This document shows, in pieces, positions 7,944 to 16,983 of a stretch of DNA of 38,671 bases. The stretch lies in assembly GCA_013215165.1 (NCBI GenBank), contig JABSRG010000033.1:1-38671 (forward strand). Direction: 5' to 3'. Both the position numbers and the translations under genes were made by a program. Position 1 is the first letter of the stretch. Each line of letters starts with the position of its first letter. The DNA comes from Opitutales bacterium. Lineage in GTDB: Bacteria; Verrucomicrobiota; Verrucomicrobiia; Opitutales; JABSRG01. Below the pieces are notes generated by a model. It saw nothing but the letters and a program-made list of their open reading frames with translations. It was not told the origin of the DNA and ran no database searches.

Positions 7944-10214
7944 ATGAAGCTAGACGATGCCCTTCAAGCTCACGTCGCGTCGCCCGATTACGTTCCAGCC
8001 CGCATCGACGAATTAGCCAAAGCACTCAGACTGAATTCCAAGGCCGATCGCAACCGGCTTAGGCGTCTAGTCAGTCACCGCATCCACAACGGCACCCTAG
8101 CCAAGATCAAAAAAGAGCGGATATGTCTGCCCCGCGATGCCGACCTCGTTGGCGGCACAATCAGCTTTCGCCAATCCGGCTCCGCCTTGATCATCACTCA
8201 GGCAAAAAACGGAAATCACAGTGAAAAATACGATGTCCGCGCCGAGGATACAGGCACGGCGCTACATGGCGATCAAGTGATGGCTCGCAAGGTCCGCAAC
8301 TTTCGTGGACGCTACCGCAATCAACGTAAGCGGAGAGGTGGAGCCTCCCAGGATGACAAACAATTCGCCAAAGTTCTCCAAGTCGTGGACCGGAAGAACA
8401 GTCAAGTCATCGGCACCCTCAAACGCTCAAACTACACCTGGTTTGTTATCCCCGACGACCCGCGGATCGTGCAGGATGTTCTAGTTCCAGACCCAAAAAC
8501 ACTCCGGCTCAAACCTAAGCCCAGAGTAGGCGATAAAGTGGTGGTCAAACTCTACGAGTGGAAAGAGCGCCATCTGAATCCCGAGGGGAAAATCGTCGAG
8601 GTGCTCGGAAAGTCACACACACCGATGGCGGAATATAAAGCGATTTTAGCCAAGTATCACCTCGATCCCGAATTCCCGACCAACGTGATGGATGAAGTAG
8701 CAACTCTGCCTGACAGAGTGCGCAAAGAAGACATTGGCAACCGACTCGACTGCCGGCCCTTATTTTGTGTCACGATTGACCCCCAGGATGCAAAAGACTT
8801 CGACGATGCCATCACCTTCGAAGAGCAGCCCGATGGCACACGACGCATAGGGGTCCACATTGCAGACGTTTCGGCCTATGTTAAACCGAGCACTGCCTTG
8901 ATTCGCGAGGCGAAGAAACGTGGCAATTCTACTTACCTGGTCGGCACGGTTATCCCAATGCTTCCGCACAAACTATCCAATGGTGTCTGTAGTTTGGTCG
9001 AAGCCAAAGATCGTCTCACCAAGAGTGTTTTTCTGACTTTTGACAGCAAGAATCAGCTCCTCAAAACCGAATTTGCCAACACGGTAATCCACTCGCGCAA
9101 ACGACTCACCTATGAGCAGGCTTTTGCCCTGCTTAAGGAAGATGACCTAGATGTCATTCGAGACTTGCCCACGCCCCCGGCTCACCAAACCGGTTTTGCT
9201 GGGCGCGTATTGAACAGCTTGGCAGATGAGGAGTTGAGCTTCTTACAAGACTTAGTGCGGAAACTCTGGGACGTGGCTGGCACACTACGCACCCGTCGGA
9301 TGAAAAGAGGCAGCCTGGATCTGGATATGACTGAGGTGAAAATCTACGTCGATGAACAGGGGTATGCCGACCGTATCGAGTCCGTCGCTCACGACGAGAG
9401 CCATCAGCTGATCGAGGAGTTTATGCTGGCTGCCAACGAAGCCGTCGCCAAGGCCATCCGCGAGGCAGACCTCCCAGGCGTCTATCGCGTGCACGATCAA
9501 CCCGACGACGACAAACTGAGTGAGCTTGAAGAAACCATGCTCACCCACGAGATCCGAACCGGGGACCTATCCAATCGTAAGCACATGACAGCGCTCCTCA
9601 GTAACCTTAAGGATCACCCTCAGGGCTACACCTTGCGCATCGAAGTTTTGCGGAGTTTGAAACAAGCTTGCTACCGCAACATACCCGATGGCCATTACGG
9701 GCTCTGCAAGGACGATTACACACATTTCACTTCCCCGATCCGCCGCTACTCCGACCTCGTCGTCCATCAAACGTTTGATCGCCTACTCAAACGCAAACGG
9801 CTGCCTTCAGCCCCGGCCAAATTGGATGCGCGTTATTCTGCCGAAAGGCTAGATGGGTTGTGCGAACACATCAGCATCACCGAGCGAAACTCGACTGATG
9901 CCGAGCGTGAGTCCGTAAAAATTAAGCTGTTAGAATTCTTTGAGCGCCAAATGGATGCCGAGGAGAAACGCCCCTTCGATGCCGTGATTACAGATATCAA
10001 GAACCATGGCATGTTCGTAGAACTTACGCCATCGATGGCTTTTGGCAAAGTGCCCCTTTCCAGCATGAAGGATGACCTTTATGTGCTTAACGGTGATGGA
10101 AAGACACTTATAGGACGCCGCAAAAAAAGGAAGTTCTGCGTGGGAGATCGGATCCGCGTCGTTGTTACGCATGTCGATCGCTTCCGGCGACTGATGGATT
10201 TCCGCCTGGCGTGA
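7944..10214 (+). CDS. rnr: Ribonuclease R (RNase II/RNB family 3'-5' exoribonuclease)
   Basis: RNase R degrades structured RNA processively from the 3' end and takes part in rRNA and tmRNA-linked quality control. The 756 residues show an N-terminal winged-helix segment, two cold-shock/OB regions (about 55-250), and the RNB catalytic domain from about residue 260, with the metal-binding run TIDPQDAKDFDDAI near 277-290 and the conserved DYTHFTSPIRRYSDLVVHQ near 590-610. An S1 domain closes the protein (FDAVITDIKNHGMFVEL onward). Basic stretches between the domains (RGRYRNQRKRRGG) fit RNA binding. The gene starts 40 nt after the pyrophosphatase, so they are probably cotranscribed. No Shine-Dalgarno is visible; the leader is C/T/A-rich. 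Confidence 0.95.
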   Translation: MKLDDALQAHVASPDYVPARIDELAKALRLNSKADRNRLRRLVSHRIHNGTLAKIKKERICLPRDADLVGGTISFRQSGSALIITQAKNGNHSEKYDVRAEDTGTALHGDQVMARKVRNFRGRYRNQRKRRGGASQDDKQFAKVLQVVDRKNSQVIGTLKRSNYTWFVIPDDPRIVQDVLVPDPKTLRLKPKPRVGDKVVVKLYEWKERHLNPEGKIVEVLGKSHTPMAEYKAILAKYHLDPEFPTNVMDEVATLPDRVRKEDIGNRLDCRPLFCVTIDPQDAKDFDDAITFEEQPDGTRRIGVHIADVSAYVKPSTALIREAKKRGNSTYLVGTVIPMLPHKLSNGVCSLVEAKDRLTKSVFLTFDSKNQLLKTEFANTVIHSRKRLTYEQAFALLKEDDLDVIRDLPTPPAHQTGFAGRVLNSLADEELSFLQDLVRKLWDVAGTLRTRRMKRGSLDLDMTEVKIYVDEQGYADRIESVAHDESHQLIEEFMLAANEAVAKAIREADLPGVYRVHDQPDDDKLSELEETMLTHEIRTGDLSNRKHMTALLSNLKDHPQGYTLRIEVLRSLKQACYRNIPDGHYGLCKDDYTHFTSPIRRYSDLVVHQTFDRLLKRKRLPSAPAKLDARYSAERLDGLCEHISITERNSTDAERESVKIKLLEFFERQMDAEEKRPFDAVITDIKNHGMFVELTPSMAFGKVPLSSMKDDLYVLNGDGKTLIGRRKKRKFCVGDRIRVVVTHVDRFRRLMDFRLA

Positions 10215-10267
10215 TCGCTGAGCTTGTCCTGATTTTTACAATTAAAAGTTCAATGTAGCTGACTAAG

Positions 10268-10318
10268 GGGCGACTTTTAGGGACGCCACGAATCGCGATG
10301 CAGCAGGCCGGCTTGCCC
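10268..10318 (+). other. Possible structured 5' leader of the subtilase gene
   Basis: GGGCGA (10268-10273) can pair with TTGCCC (10313-10318), enclosing about 40 nt that include GGGACGCC, the palindrome ATCGCGAT and GCCGGC, and ending 4 nt before the ATG. Such a closing helix would cover the translation start. The 3' half faintly recalls the end of c-di-GMP-I riboswitches, but the central conserved segment of that class does not fit, so I do not call a riboswitch. Confidence 0.2.
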
Positions 10319-10322
10319 GGTT

Positions 10323-13300
10323 ATGCGTCCCCCCTTAGTCAAGATTCTCATCGCGCTGTGCGTCCTTATCGGACTCGCATGGCTGATCCGTGGGAGCGTC
10401 CAGACAGAAAGCTTTGTCCTAGACGCTACAGGGGCCCCACACTTGACCTCTCCCACGCGACCCACTCCGCTGGGCGTGACTGCGGCCACCCCAGCCGTTT
10501 GGCCGATCAACACTCCAGAAAAGTCTTGGTATAGCCAAGCACCTTTAGCTTCGGAAACGATTGAGCTCAAAGCAGAGCGTGTGCGAATTCATCGTCGCCT
10601 CATTCTACGGCAGGAAGACCAAGCCCCCATCATCCACGAGCGTGTGGTCTCAACTGTCCAGCCCGATGCACTGAGCGAAGAAACGTTTTACCGGGCAGAC
10701 CGTATCCTGCTCTCGACACGCACCCCGGATGAAATCCTAAATAAAGTAAGCAGGCACACAGCAATCAGTGGCATAGAAGTGATGCGCTCGAGCCCAATAC
10801 TTCGCGTGCGCTTAGACATTTCTGATGACCCATTTCTTCTGCCCGACCTAAAAAGCACATTGGAGACCGAGCACCAGGGCCTTATTATCGGCAGAGACTA
10901 TTTGATCGCTACCGCTGCCATTGAGACAAATGATCCTCTCAGCGTCCACCAATGGCACCTCGGCGGCTCGGGGAATGATTATCACATACAAGCCTTTGAT
11001 GGTTGGGAACAACGACGCCACGCTCGATCTGTTGTCGTTGCGATTCTAGATAGCGGTGTCGATATATCCCACCCCGACCTCGTTCCCAATCTCTGGGAAA
11101 ATTCAGGTGAAATCGCTGGGGACGGAATCGACAACGACGGCAACGGCTACGTCGATGATGTGCACGGTATTTATACCAATCATCCTGAGATCGAAGTAAG
11201 CGACCCGAATGGACATGGCACCCACGTGGCAGGCATTATCGGCGCGCGGGGCGATAATAGACTCGGAGTCACCGGCATTGCTTGGCAGACGCAGCTCATG
11301 GCGGTGCGCTTCATGGGAGAAGACGGCTCAGGGTATCTCTCAGATGCCGTCGAAGGTTTTGACTATGCCCGCCTCAATGACGCTCGAGTGATCAACTGCA
11401 GCTTCGGCTCTCCCAGTAATAGCTCATTCATGCGCCGGGCTATCGAACGCGCACGAGACGCCGGCGTGGTCGTCGTCGCAGCAGCAGGCAATGACGGGTC
11501 CGATACCGACGTCGTCCCCGGCTATCCAGCACTCTACACGACCTCGAATGTGATCAGTGTGGCGAGCACTCAACAGAATGGAGCCCTATCAAACTTCTCT
11601 AATTTTAACAGCACAGACATTGATGTTGCCGCTCCAGGCTCACGGATCGCCTCCACCTATCCAGTCGACCAGGGCAGCTATGTCTACCTCTCCGGTACGT
11701 CGATGGCGACTCCCGTAGTAGCTGGCATGATCGCACTCCTGATGGAAGAAGAGCCCAATTTAGAAACCGTTGCTCTGATCGACCGTATCAAAGCGACGAG
11801 CCGAGTCCCCAGCCGTGGCCGACTGCCTGTGGCGAGTGGCGGGATCGTATCTTTATCCGGAGCCTTGAGCGGCACACCTCCAGCAAATCCTCCCACCATT
11901 TCCGACGAAATAGAAGAGCTAATCATTCCTGTAGGAAATACCCTCAGCCTGTCTCCAACAGTAAACAGCGATACCGATGTCGAATATAGCTGGATTGGCC
12001 CCGACGGCTCGTATTTGGGCGCGACACTCGGCCTTGAAATCAGTTCGGCTAACATCTCCGACAGCGGCATCTATAGCCTGACAGCTACCAACGAGGCCGG
12101 TAGCACACAGCGCAGCTGGAACGTCACGGTGATGACTCCATCCATGGAAATTGCAGCTTCGTCGGGAGCCCTGGAATTGCCATGGATATCATCCTCCGGA
12201 CTGGAGTGGATCAACCAGACTAATCCTTACGTCATGCACAGCCCCGCCATGACTCATAATGAATCCAGCAGTGTATCGGTTTATGTAGACGGTCCCGGAA
12301 CACTGCACCTGGAGTATTACGTCTCCTCAGAGGCTTATTTTGATTTCTTTGAGGTCAAAGTCGACGGGATCACAGTGCTCCGAAAGTCAGGAAATGTGTT
12401 TTGGGATTCACTGGCACTCGATCTCAATTCTGGGCAGAGCGTAATCACTTTTTCCTACGATAAGGATCACAGCGTGAGCCATGGAGAAGACCGCGTATCG
12501 ATACGCAATGTCTGGCTCGAAGAAGAGAGCGCTCCTGAAATCATCCTCCAACCTAGAAACCTCACATTAGCCGCGGGGGAATCGGGAGTCGCCAGCCTCA
12601 GCGTCGATCACGCAATTGGCGCCACCTTTGTCTGGTTTCACAACGAAATTGAAATCGCTAATACACAACGACCCAAACTGGCCATAATCGGATCTCTAGA
12701 CGCCTCGGGCAGTTACCATGTCGAGCTCGTCCACGGGACCAACCGTACCGTCTCGGACACTTTCTCTGTCCGACTCGTCGAAGACGATTCAGGAGAATCT
12801 GATGATAACTTATCCCCACTTCCGAACGAAACGCCAATCACTTTAATGGTCGGCGAGCTTAGAGTGGAGGTAGAAGACTCAAGGAATGGATTTAGTATTT
12901 CAGAAGCTGGAGATTGGCTTCTAAAGGGAGACACGCCGGTCTCGTTTAGCTTCAACGCGAGCGAGACTGGCGCCTTTTCCTTATCATTGAGCGAACTAGC
13001 TGATCTGACCTGGGCCGTGACTGTGGATAATGCAAAACAAGATCTGATCGCAGGGGAACCGGGAACGTACTGGTTTGCCGCCCAGGCTGGAGAACGCGTC
13101 ACAATCACCGCGACCAATACATCTAACGAACCTGTAAGTTTTGTTTGGGACCTGAATCAATTTGTCCCCGACACTCAAGGCCCGGTCGCCATATTCACAG
13201 CACAGTCAAATGTCATAGACTCACTCCAAGATCTAGAATCGATATACAGCATCGTATCTGCGTCGACCTACTCAATCGATTGGACACTCACCCCACTGGA

Positions 13301-13748
13301 ACAAGGCACTATCGTTGCCTCCAGTGACTCATCCATCCTCTCGCAGCTCGAAGCGGCGGAATATCGTTTTTCTATGAGCATCGATCACCCCGCAGGTGTC
13401 TTTGATCTGCCTGAAGTCGATCTAGCCTACGTCGGCGATAGATCCGGTCTTTTCCCCGATTCAGTTGTGCTCACCGGAAATTGGTATCAACACGCGCGCC
13501 TGGGACTCTATTACTTCGAATCGCTCCCTTGGATAATGACACCCCATAGTGGTTGGTGGCACATCGCTGAAATGTCATCAGATCGCCGAACCTTCTGGGC
13601 TAGAGACACAAGCTTGGGCTGGATAAGAATTGATTTAGCGACCTTCCCTTACGTCTGGTCCGATGAGAGAAATTCGTGGCTCTATCTATATATAGATGGA
13701 GCGGAACGTTCTGTGTATGCGTTCGACAAGGCGACTTGGATCGAATGA
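10323..13748 (+). CDS. Exported subtilisin-like serine protease (S8) with Ig-like domains and Trp/Tyr-rich C-terminus
   Basis: The 1141-residue protein begins with a hydrophobic signal or anchor (VKILIALCVLIGLAWLI), followed by a propeptide-like region to about residue 220. The S8 catalytic domain spans roughly 225-510: Asp243 in AILDSGVDISHPDL, His298 in DPNGHGTHVAGIIG and Ser460 in SGTSMATPVVAG. A Ca-binding-like DGIDNDGNGYVDD lies between Asp and His, as in many marine subtilases. After it come Ig-like folds (about 520-600 and 740-820), a lectin-like or CBM-like beta region between them, and another beta-rich part. The last ~95 residues are packed with aromatic residues (NWYQHARLGLYYF, SGWWHI, LGWIRIDL, NSWLYLYIDG). 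It is probably secreted or surface-attached and degrades extracellular protein. It is convergent with the amidase. Confidence 0.88.
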   Translation: MRPPLVKILIALCVLIGLAWLIRGSVQTESFVLDATGAPHLTSPTRPTPLGVTAATPAVWPINTPEKSWYSQAPLASETIELKAERVRIHRRLILRQEDQAPIIHERVVSTVQPDALSEETFYRADRILLSTRTPDEILNKVSRHTAISGIEVMRSSPILRVRLDISDDPFLLPDLKSTLETEHQGLIIGRDYLIATAAIETNDPLSVHQWHLGGSGNDYHIQAFDGWEQRRHARSVVVAILDSGVDISHPDLVPNLWENSGEIAGDGIDNDGNGYVDDVHGIYTNHPEIEVSDPNGHGTHVAGIIGARGDNRLGVTGIAWQTQLMAVRFMGEDGSGYLSDAVEGFDYARLNDARVINCSFGSPSNSSFMRRAIERARDAGVVVVAAAGNDGSDTDVVPGYPALYTTSNVISVASTQQNGALSNFSNFNSTDIDVAAPGSRIASTYPVDQGSYVYLSGTSMATPVVAGMIALLMEEEPNLETVALIDRIKATSRVPSRGRLPVASGGIVSLSGALSGTPPANPPTISDEIEELIIPVGNTLSLSPTVNSDTDVEYSWIGPDGSYLGATLGLEISSANISDSGIYSLTATNEAGSTQRSWNVTVMTPSMEIAASSGALELPWISSSGLEWINQTNPYVMHSPAMTHNESSSVSVYVDGPGTLHLEYYVSSEAYFDFFEVKVDGITVLRKSGNVFWDSLALDLNSGQSVITFSYDKDHSVSHGEDRVSIRNVWLEEESAPEIILQPRNLTLAAGESGVASLSVDHAIGATFVWFHNEIEIANTQRPKLAIIGSLDASGSYHVELVHGTNRTVSDTFSVRLVEDDSGESDDNLSPLPNETPITLMVGELRVEVEDSRNGFSISEAGDWLLKGDTPVSFSFNASETGAFSLSLSELADLTWAVTVDNAKQDLIAGEPGTYWFAAQAGERVTITATNTSNEPVSFVWDLNQFVPDTQGPVAIFTAQSNVIDSLQDLESIYSIVSASTYSIDWTLTPLEQGTIVASSDSSILSQLEAAEYRFSMSIDHPAGVFDLPEVDLAYVGDRSGLFPDSVVLTGNWYQHARLGLYYFESLPWIMTPHSGWWHIAEMSSDRRTFWARDTSLGWIRIDLATFPYVWSDERNSWLYLYIDGAERSVYAFDKATWIE

Positions 13749-13759
13749 CGCGGACGCAA

Positions 13760-13776
13760 ACGCTTTGGCAAAGCGT
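13760..13776. terminator. Hairpin between convergent subtilase and amidase genes
   Basis: ACGCTTT-GGC-AAAGCGT is a perfect 7-bp stem with a 3-nt loop, placed in the 36-nt gap between two converging stop codons. It lacks a long T-run on either side, so it may act as a weak bidirectional terminator or 3'-end stabiliser. Confidence 0.45.
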
Positions 13777-13784
13777 CCCTTACA

Positions 13785-14936
13785 CTACCTATCCGACCAC
13801 TCTCTTAATGCCGCAGCAATCGCTTGCGCGTATTCCTCGACCATAGATAAACGCTGCCGTCCATCGATTTCACGATAGCCTTCATAATCTCCAGCGGCGA
13901 AATGAGTGTAGGCCGCCACACTGTTTGCCACATAGGGCTCAAGAAAGACCACGGGGGCTTCAAACCGACGATTCGCGGCCAGATTTCGCGCCCAAATATA
14001 CCCTTCCTGGTCCACCTGGGTCGCGTTGTCTCCCGTGTAGGTGTAGGCCGGGAGATGCGTGGCCTCCTTGAGATGCCGCGTAAAAATCTCGGCCGCTGCC
14101 ATTTCCTGCACGAAATCGCCATGCGCCATTTTTTGCAAAAGTTCTAGACGCGCGGCGTCTGAATCAAGCTCTCCACGCATATAGGTACCGTGAACGAGGA
14201 CATGCAGATTGTTCTCGTCAACCAGGGTAAATTTCTCGGGGTCCGGCCAGGAGGTCCCATTAATATGAATGCACACCACCAGGTCCGGACGCGGACCGGC
14301 ATTGAGAACACGAGCCCGCGCTTCGATTTCTGCACTGCGATAAAAAAGGCGCTCTGCCAGGCTCTTGATCTGGTCTTGCTGATCCTGAGAAATCGCATCT
14401 TTTGATCCGGCATCATTACCCAAAATAGCAGCACGGGCTTTCTCATAGAAATCGTCTGCTCTCTTCTTTGTAGCGGGCCGATCCCCTTCCCGCGTGAGGA
14501 CAATGTCTATCGCCTCGTCAACCAGGAGCTCTCTCACGCGCTGAGCCACCCGCAAAACGACATCTCCCTCCTGGAAGACAGGCCCATCATCAATTTTGAA
14601 GTGTCGGTGTTCCATCGGTCCCCACTCCCCACCTAAATGGCCAGGATCTAACACCACGAAAAACGGAGGCTGAGGTTCGGGGCGTCGCACGTCCTTCAGT
14701 CGAGCAAATCCCAGCAAGTCTCCTGACTGGCTCCATATCTCGATACGCTCCTCGTCTTCAGAGACTTTGACGGCGTCTGCCCAGTCCAGATTCGGAGCGT
14801 ATACCTCATTCATCCATGCCACCACCGTCTCTGGATCGGCATAGACGACGGTGGCCTCCTCGTTCTGGGGTCCACATCCCGACAGAAAAATCGAGAATCC
14901 GAGGGTTGCTAGAGTTATCCGAAATGACACTGTCAT
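13785..14936 (-). CDS. N-acetylmuramoyl-L-alanine amidase (Amidase_3), predicted lipoprotein
   Basis: Amidase_3 enzymes are zinc hydrolases that cut the bond between MurNAc and the stem peptide. The protein (383 residues from this start) has a lipoprotein signal with the lipobox FLSGC (Cys21), then a region with VVAWMNEVY and DLLGFARLKDV. The catalytic domain starts at PFFVVLDPGHLGGEWG (zinc ligand H100), followed by E123 (FQEGDVVLRVAQRVRELL) and H224 in LVVCIHINGTSW; the late Glu in PVVFLEPYVANS fits the catalytic glutamate. A long helical insert around residues 155-205 is larger than in minimal family members. I take the ATG at 14936; one three codons upstream (14945) is possible. It is transcribed divergently from an exported protein whose start lies 47 nt away, so the two probably share a control region. 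Confidence 0.85.
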   Translation of the reverse strand: MTVSFRITLATLGFSIFLSGCGPQNEEATVVYADPETVVAWMNEVYAPNLDWADAVKVSEDEERIEIWSQSGDLLGFARLKDVRRPEPQPPFFVVLDPGHLGGEWGPMEHRHFKIDDGPVFQEGDVVLRVAQRVRELLVDEAIDIVLTREGDRPATKKRADDFYEKARAAILGNDAGSKDAISQDQQDQIKSLAERLFYRSAEIEARARVLNAGPRPDLVVCIHINGTSWPDPEKFTLVDENNLHVLVHGTYMRGELDSDAARLELLQKMAHGDFVQEMAAAEIFTRHLKEATHLPAYTYTGDNATQVDQEGYIWARNLAANRRFEAPVVFLEPYVANSVAAYTHFAAGDYEGYREIDGRQRLSMVEEYAQAIAAALREWSDR

Positions 14937-14982
14937 CGAAGTCATCGAATCTATCGACCCACATCCACACAGCAAAGCAATC

Positions 14983-15636
14983 ATGAATCGCGCCATTTCT
15001 ACCCTTACCCTCGCCTTGATTACAGGCCTCTCATTACCCAATGCAGCCCATGCAGGCTGGCTCGATTGGCTATTTGGTAAAGACGAGGCGAGCAGCGAAA
15101 CAACAGTCGCCGACCCCTTAGCACACTTCACCGCTGCCATAACCGAGCAGGCAAAAGCGCAAGGAGGCAGCCTGATCAAAGACCTGGCTAAGGACATGAA
15201 CGGCAGTGTTGCAACCCTCGCTTCATTGCTCGGCGGGTCACCTGAGCAGGTAAAAACACTCAATAACACCCTGGGAGCATTTCAGGAAAACTTCTCTGCG
15301 AAAGACTTCACCACCCTACTCACCAGCTTAAGTGGACTTACTTCAGGCGGACTCAATGAGGAACAGCAAGGTGCCCTAACCAATACCATGAAAGCTGCGA
15401 CAGCCTTTGGTTTGCAGACATTTTTATCTGACAGTCCGTACAAATCGGACGTGGAGAAAGTGATCACTTCCTTGCGCTCTGGAAACTACGTCAGCGCCAT
15501 TCAGCCAATGATAAAACTCTCTGAAAACGCCAAGCTCAGCCCGGAACACCAAGGCCTAGTCGACGCAGCGAAGGGCTACTTCCAAAAGCTTGGCAGCAGC
15601 AAAGCCCTTGATAGCCTTAAAGGGCTACTCAAATAA
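14983..15636 (+). CDS. Exported alpha-helical protein of unknown function
   Basis: I do not recognise a family. The 217 residues start with a clear Sec signal peptide (AISTLTLALITGLSLPNAAHA, cleavage likely after AHA near residue 23), then GWLDWLFGKDE and a mature part that is mostly amphipathic helix with several short repeats of hydrophobic spacing (GSLIKDLAKDM, ATLASLLGG, TTLLTSLSGL, LDSLKGLLK). There are no cysteines in the mature part and no catalytic motif that I can see. The start at 14983 was chosen because the signal peptide begins there. It is divergent from the amidase with about 46 nt between start codons, suggesting a link to envelope function. A periplasmic location is inferred. 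Confidence 0.75.
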   Translation: MNRAISTLTLALITGLSLPNAAHAGWLDWLFGKDEASSETTVADPLAHFTAAITEQAKAQGGSLIKDLAKDMNGSVATLASLLGGSPEQVKTLNNTLGAFQENFSAKDFTTLLTSLSGLTSGGLNEEQQGALTNTMKAATAFGLQTFLSDSPYKSDVEKVITSLRSGNYVSAIQPMIKLSENAKLSPEHQGLVDAAKGYFQKLGSSKALDSLKGLLK

Positions 15637-15918
15637 ATACGCTCAAATATCTCCTCAAAGAGTCTAGATTCGGTGACAGACCCATCAGGCCTAATTGAAG
15701 GGACGGGGGGTTCTTTGCACTGGACCTACAACGATCACCATAAAAGAGAGGAGCTATTACTCGCTATCCCTGTTACCCGTTGGTACCCTTGTTGTGGTCG
15801 AGCCGCTGTTTCAATTGCACTCAGACCCATCACACACGAACCGCGTGTTGATGGCACCGGCTGACATAAGCTTTACAATTTGACTACAAAACACAGTGTC
15901 TATCACAGATCCTCAGAA
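15637..15918. other. Gene-poor stretch with a short inverted motif
   Basis: No convincing gene. It holds TAATTGAAGGGACGGGG near 15698-15714 and, inverted, TTTCAATTGCAC near 15807-15819. A close relative of the first motif occurs on the opposite strand at about 17698-17716 (TCCCCGTCCTTTCAATTG). These shared pieces suggest remnants of one repeat family. Confidence 0.4.
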
Positions 15919-16263
15919 ATGCGCTTTCTCTCCCTGCTTCTCCTTCTCCCCGCTGCCTTATACTCATTTAACGTCGGCAGCTTTTTATACTGCATCGTCG
16001 ACTCGGAGAATAGTGAGAATGATATGACAGTTTCATTCATTCCACAGATAAGCCACACGATCTCCACGACTACGCCTCTAAGCACAAAGCAGAACTCGTC
16101 GAGCGAACGATTGCTCTCCAGCAGTATTTCCACCGACATCGCGCCTTCCTCCGCAGTTGAGTTGAACACTCAGCTGATTGATACAGATTACACGCTGACG
16201 GATTTAGAGACATCGTTCCTCGAAGACGATTTCGATGAATTTTCCTTCGAACTGGAGGAGTAG
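15919..16263 (+). CDS. Small putative exported protein, unknown
   Basis: A 114-residue reading frame begins with a hydrophobic leader (MRFLSLLLLLPAALYSF) that could be a signal peptide or a membrane anchor. The rest is rich in Ser and Thr and ends in a strongly acidic tail (LEDDFDEFSFELEE). No family is recognised. The hydrophobic start and compositional bias make it plausible, but it stands alone in a repeat-rich region and has no neighbour support. It could equally be a chance reading frame. I prefer the start at 15919 over an ATG-like codon further upstream because the leader begins there. Confidence 0.35.
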   Translation: MRFLSLLLLLPAALYSFNVGSFLYCIVDSENSENDMTVSFIPQISHTISTTTPLSTKQNSSSERLLSSSISTDIAPSSAVELNTQLIDTDYTLTDLETSFLEDDFDEFSFELEE

Positions 16264-16782
16264 ACTCGGAAAACTTACCAACAACTCGCGTGAGCAGTAT
16301 TCATACAGCCTCCACCCTACGTCCGCTTCGCTAGAGACACAAAGAAACTATTTCCGGCGTCCTTTCTGCGCCTTCCGCGGCTCGATCATCTATCGATCCG
16401 ACCCCCTCCATCGCCTTAAATCTCTCAAGGAGGCGCCAAGGCGCGGAGAAAAGTTTTACCAGTCTCATTAAGAGAAGATGCTCGCAGATGCTTTGCTCTA
16501 GTATTGGTCACGATTCGATGCAGTTGCTAAAATATTAATCGCACAAGAAGGCGGCGCTTGAGACGGGACTCTTTCCTGCGCCGAAGCCCGGTAGGCTTCA
16601 ATAAAGAGTGTCCCGCTCAGCGAGGGAAGTAACGGCGATTGTTCCCGGCGCGAGTTGTGTTTTCTGAGAAGGGGATAAAAGATTCGGTCCAGATCAGAGA
16701 TTCTTGCCATCTGCGCATACACCCTCGACGTTGAACAAAAGAAAGGACTTGTGCTCCTTATCGATAGGGATACCGTGATACG
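16264..16782. other. Intergenic accessory stretch with repeat-like sequence
   Basis: No believable gene in 519 bases. It contains a GC-rich phrase, AAGGAGGCGCCAAGGCGCGG, at about 16428-16447, of a kind I recall as common in dispersed intergenic repeats of environmental bacteria, and a long imperfect palindrome at 16560-16618. Just before the vapB start is an 8-bp palindrome TATCGATA (16759-16766), which might be an operator. Confidence 0.4.
16560..16618. repeat. Long imperfect palindrome (cruciform/REP-like)
   Basis: The inner stem is GAAGCC (16583-16588) with GGCTTC (16594-16599) and a 5-nt loop. The outer arms are ACTCTTT (16568-16574) with AAAGAGT (16603-16609), then GGG with CCC, and GAG with CTC, separated by small bulges. 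About 20 base pairs are possible over 59 nt. It resembles a REP or MITE-type element rather than a terminator, as there is no T-run. Confidence 0.55.
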
Positions 16783-16977
16783 ATGGAAACAGTTACGATA
16801 TCTCCGAAATTCCAAGTTGTTATCCCACAAAAGATTAGAGAACAGCTCGGCTTGCGCTCTGGCGAGAAGGTCCAGATGATTCCTTTCGATGGTCGCGTGG
16901 AAATTATTCCCTCGAAGCCGATGAAGCAGATGCGAGGATTTGTGAAGGGCATCAATACTGAGATCGATTCAAAGTAG
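16783..16977 (+). CDS. vapB: VapB-type antitoxin, AbrB/SpoVT fold
   Basis: The 64-residue protein matches the swapped-hairpin AbrB DNA-binding fold: VTISPKFQVVIPQKIREQLG followed by LRSGEKVQMI and VEIIPSKP. The C-terminal part, with MRGFVKGINTEI, would wrap around the toxin active site. It lies 6 nt upstream of the PIN-domain gene, the normal antitoxin-first order. Such antitoxins usually repress their own operon together with the toxin; a TATCGATA palindrome sits about 17-24 nt upstream of the start. Confidence 0.9.
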   Translation: METVTISPKFQVVIPQKIREQLGLRSGEKVQMIPFDGRVEIIPSKPMKQMRGFVKGINTEIDSK

Positions 16978-16983
16978 CTTGAA

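Noticed and set aside
10268-10318. c-di-GMP-I riboswitch upstream of the subtilase
   Set aside because: The closing helix and final segment are suggestive, but the conserved middle and the expected A-rich 5' strand are missing.
16498-16830. 110-codon frame antisense near vapB
   Set aside because: It covers the palindrome at 16560-16618 and overlaps the antitoxin start; no homologous look.
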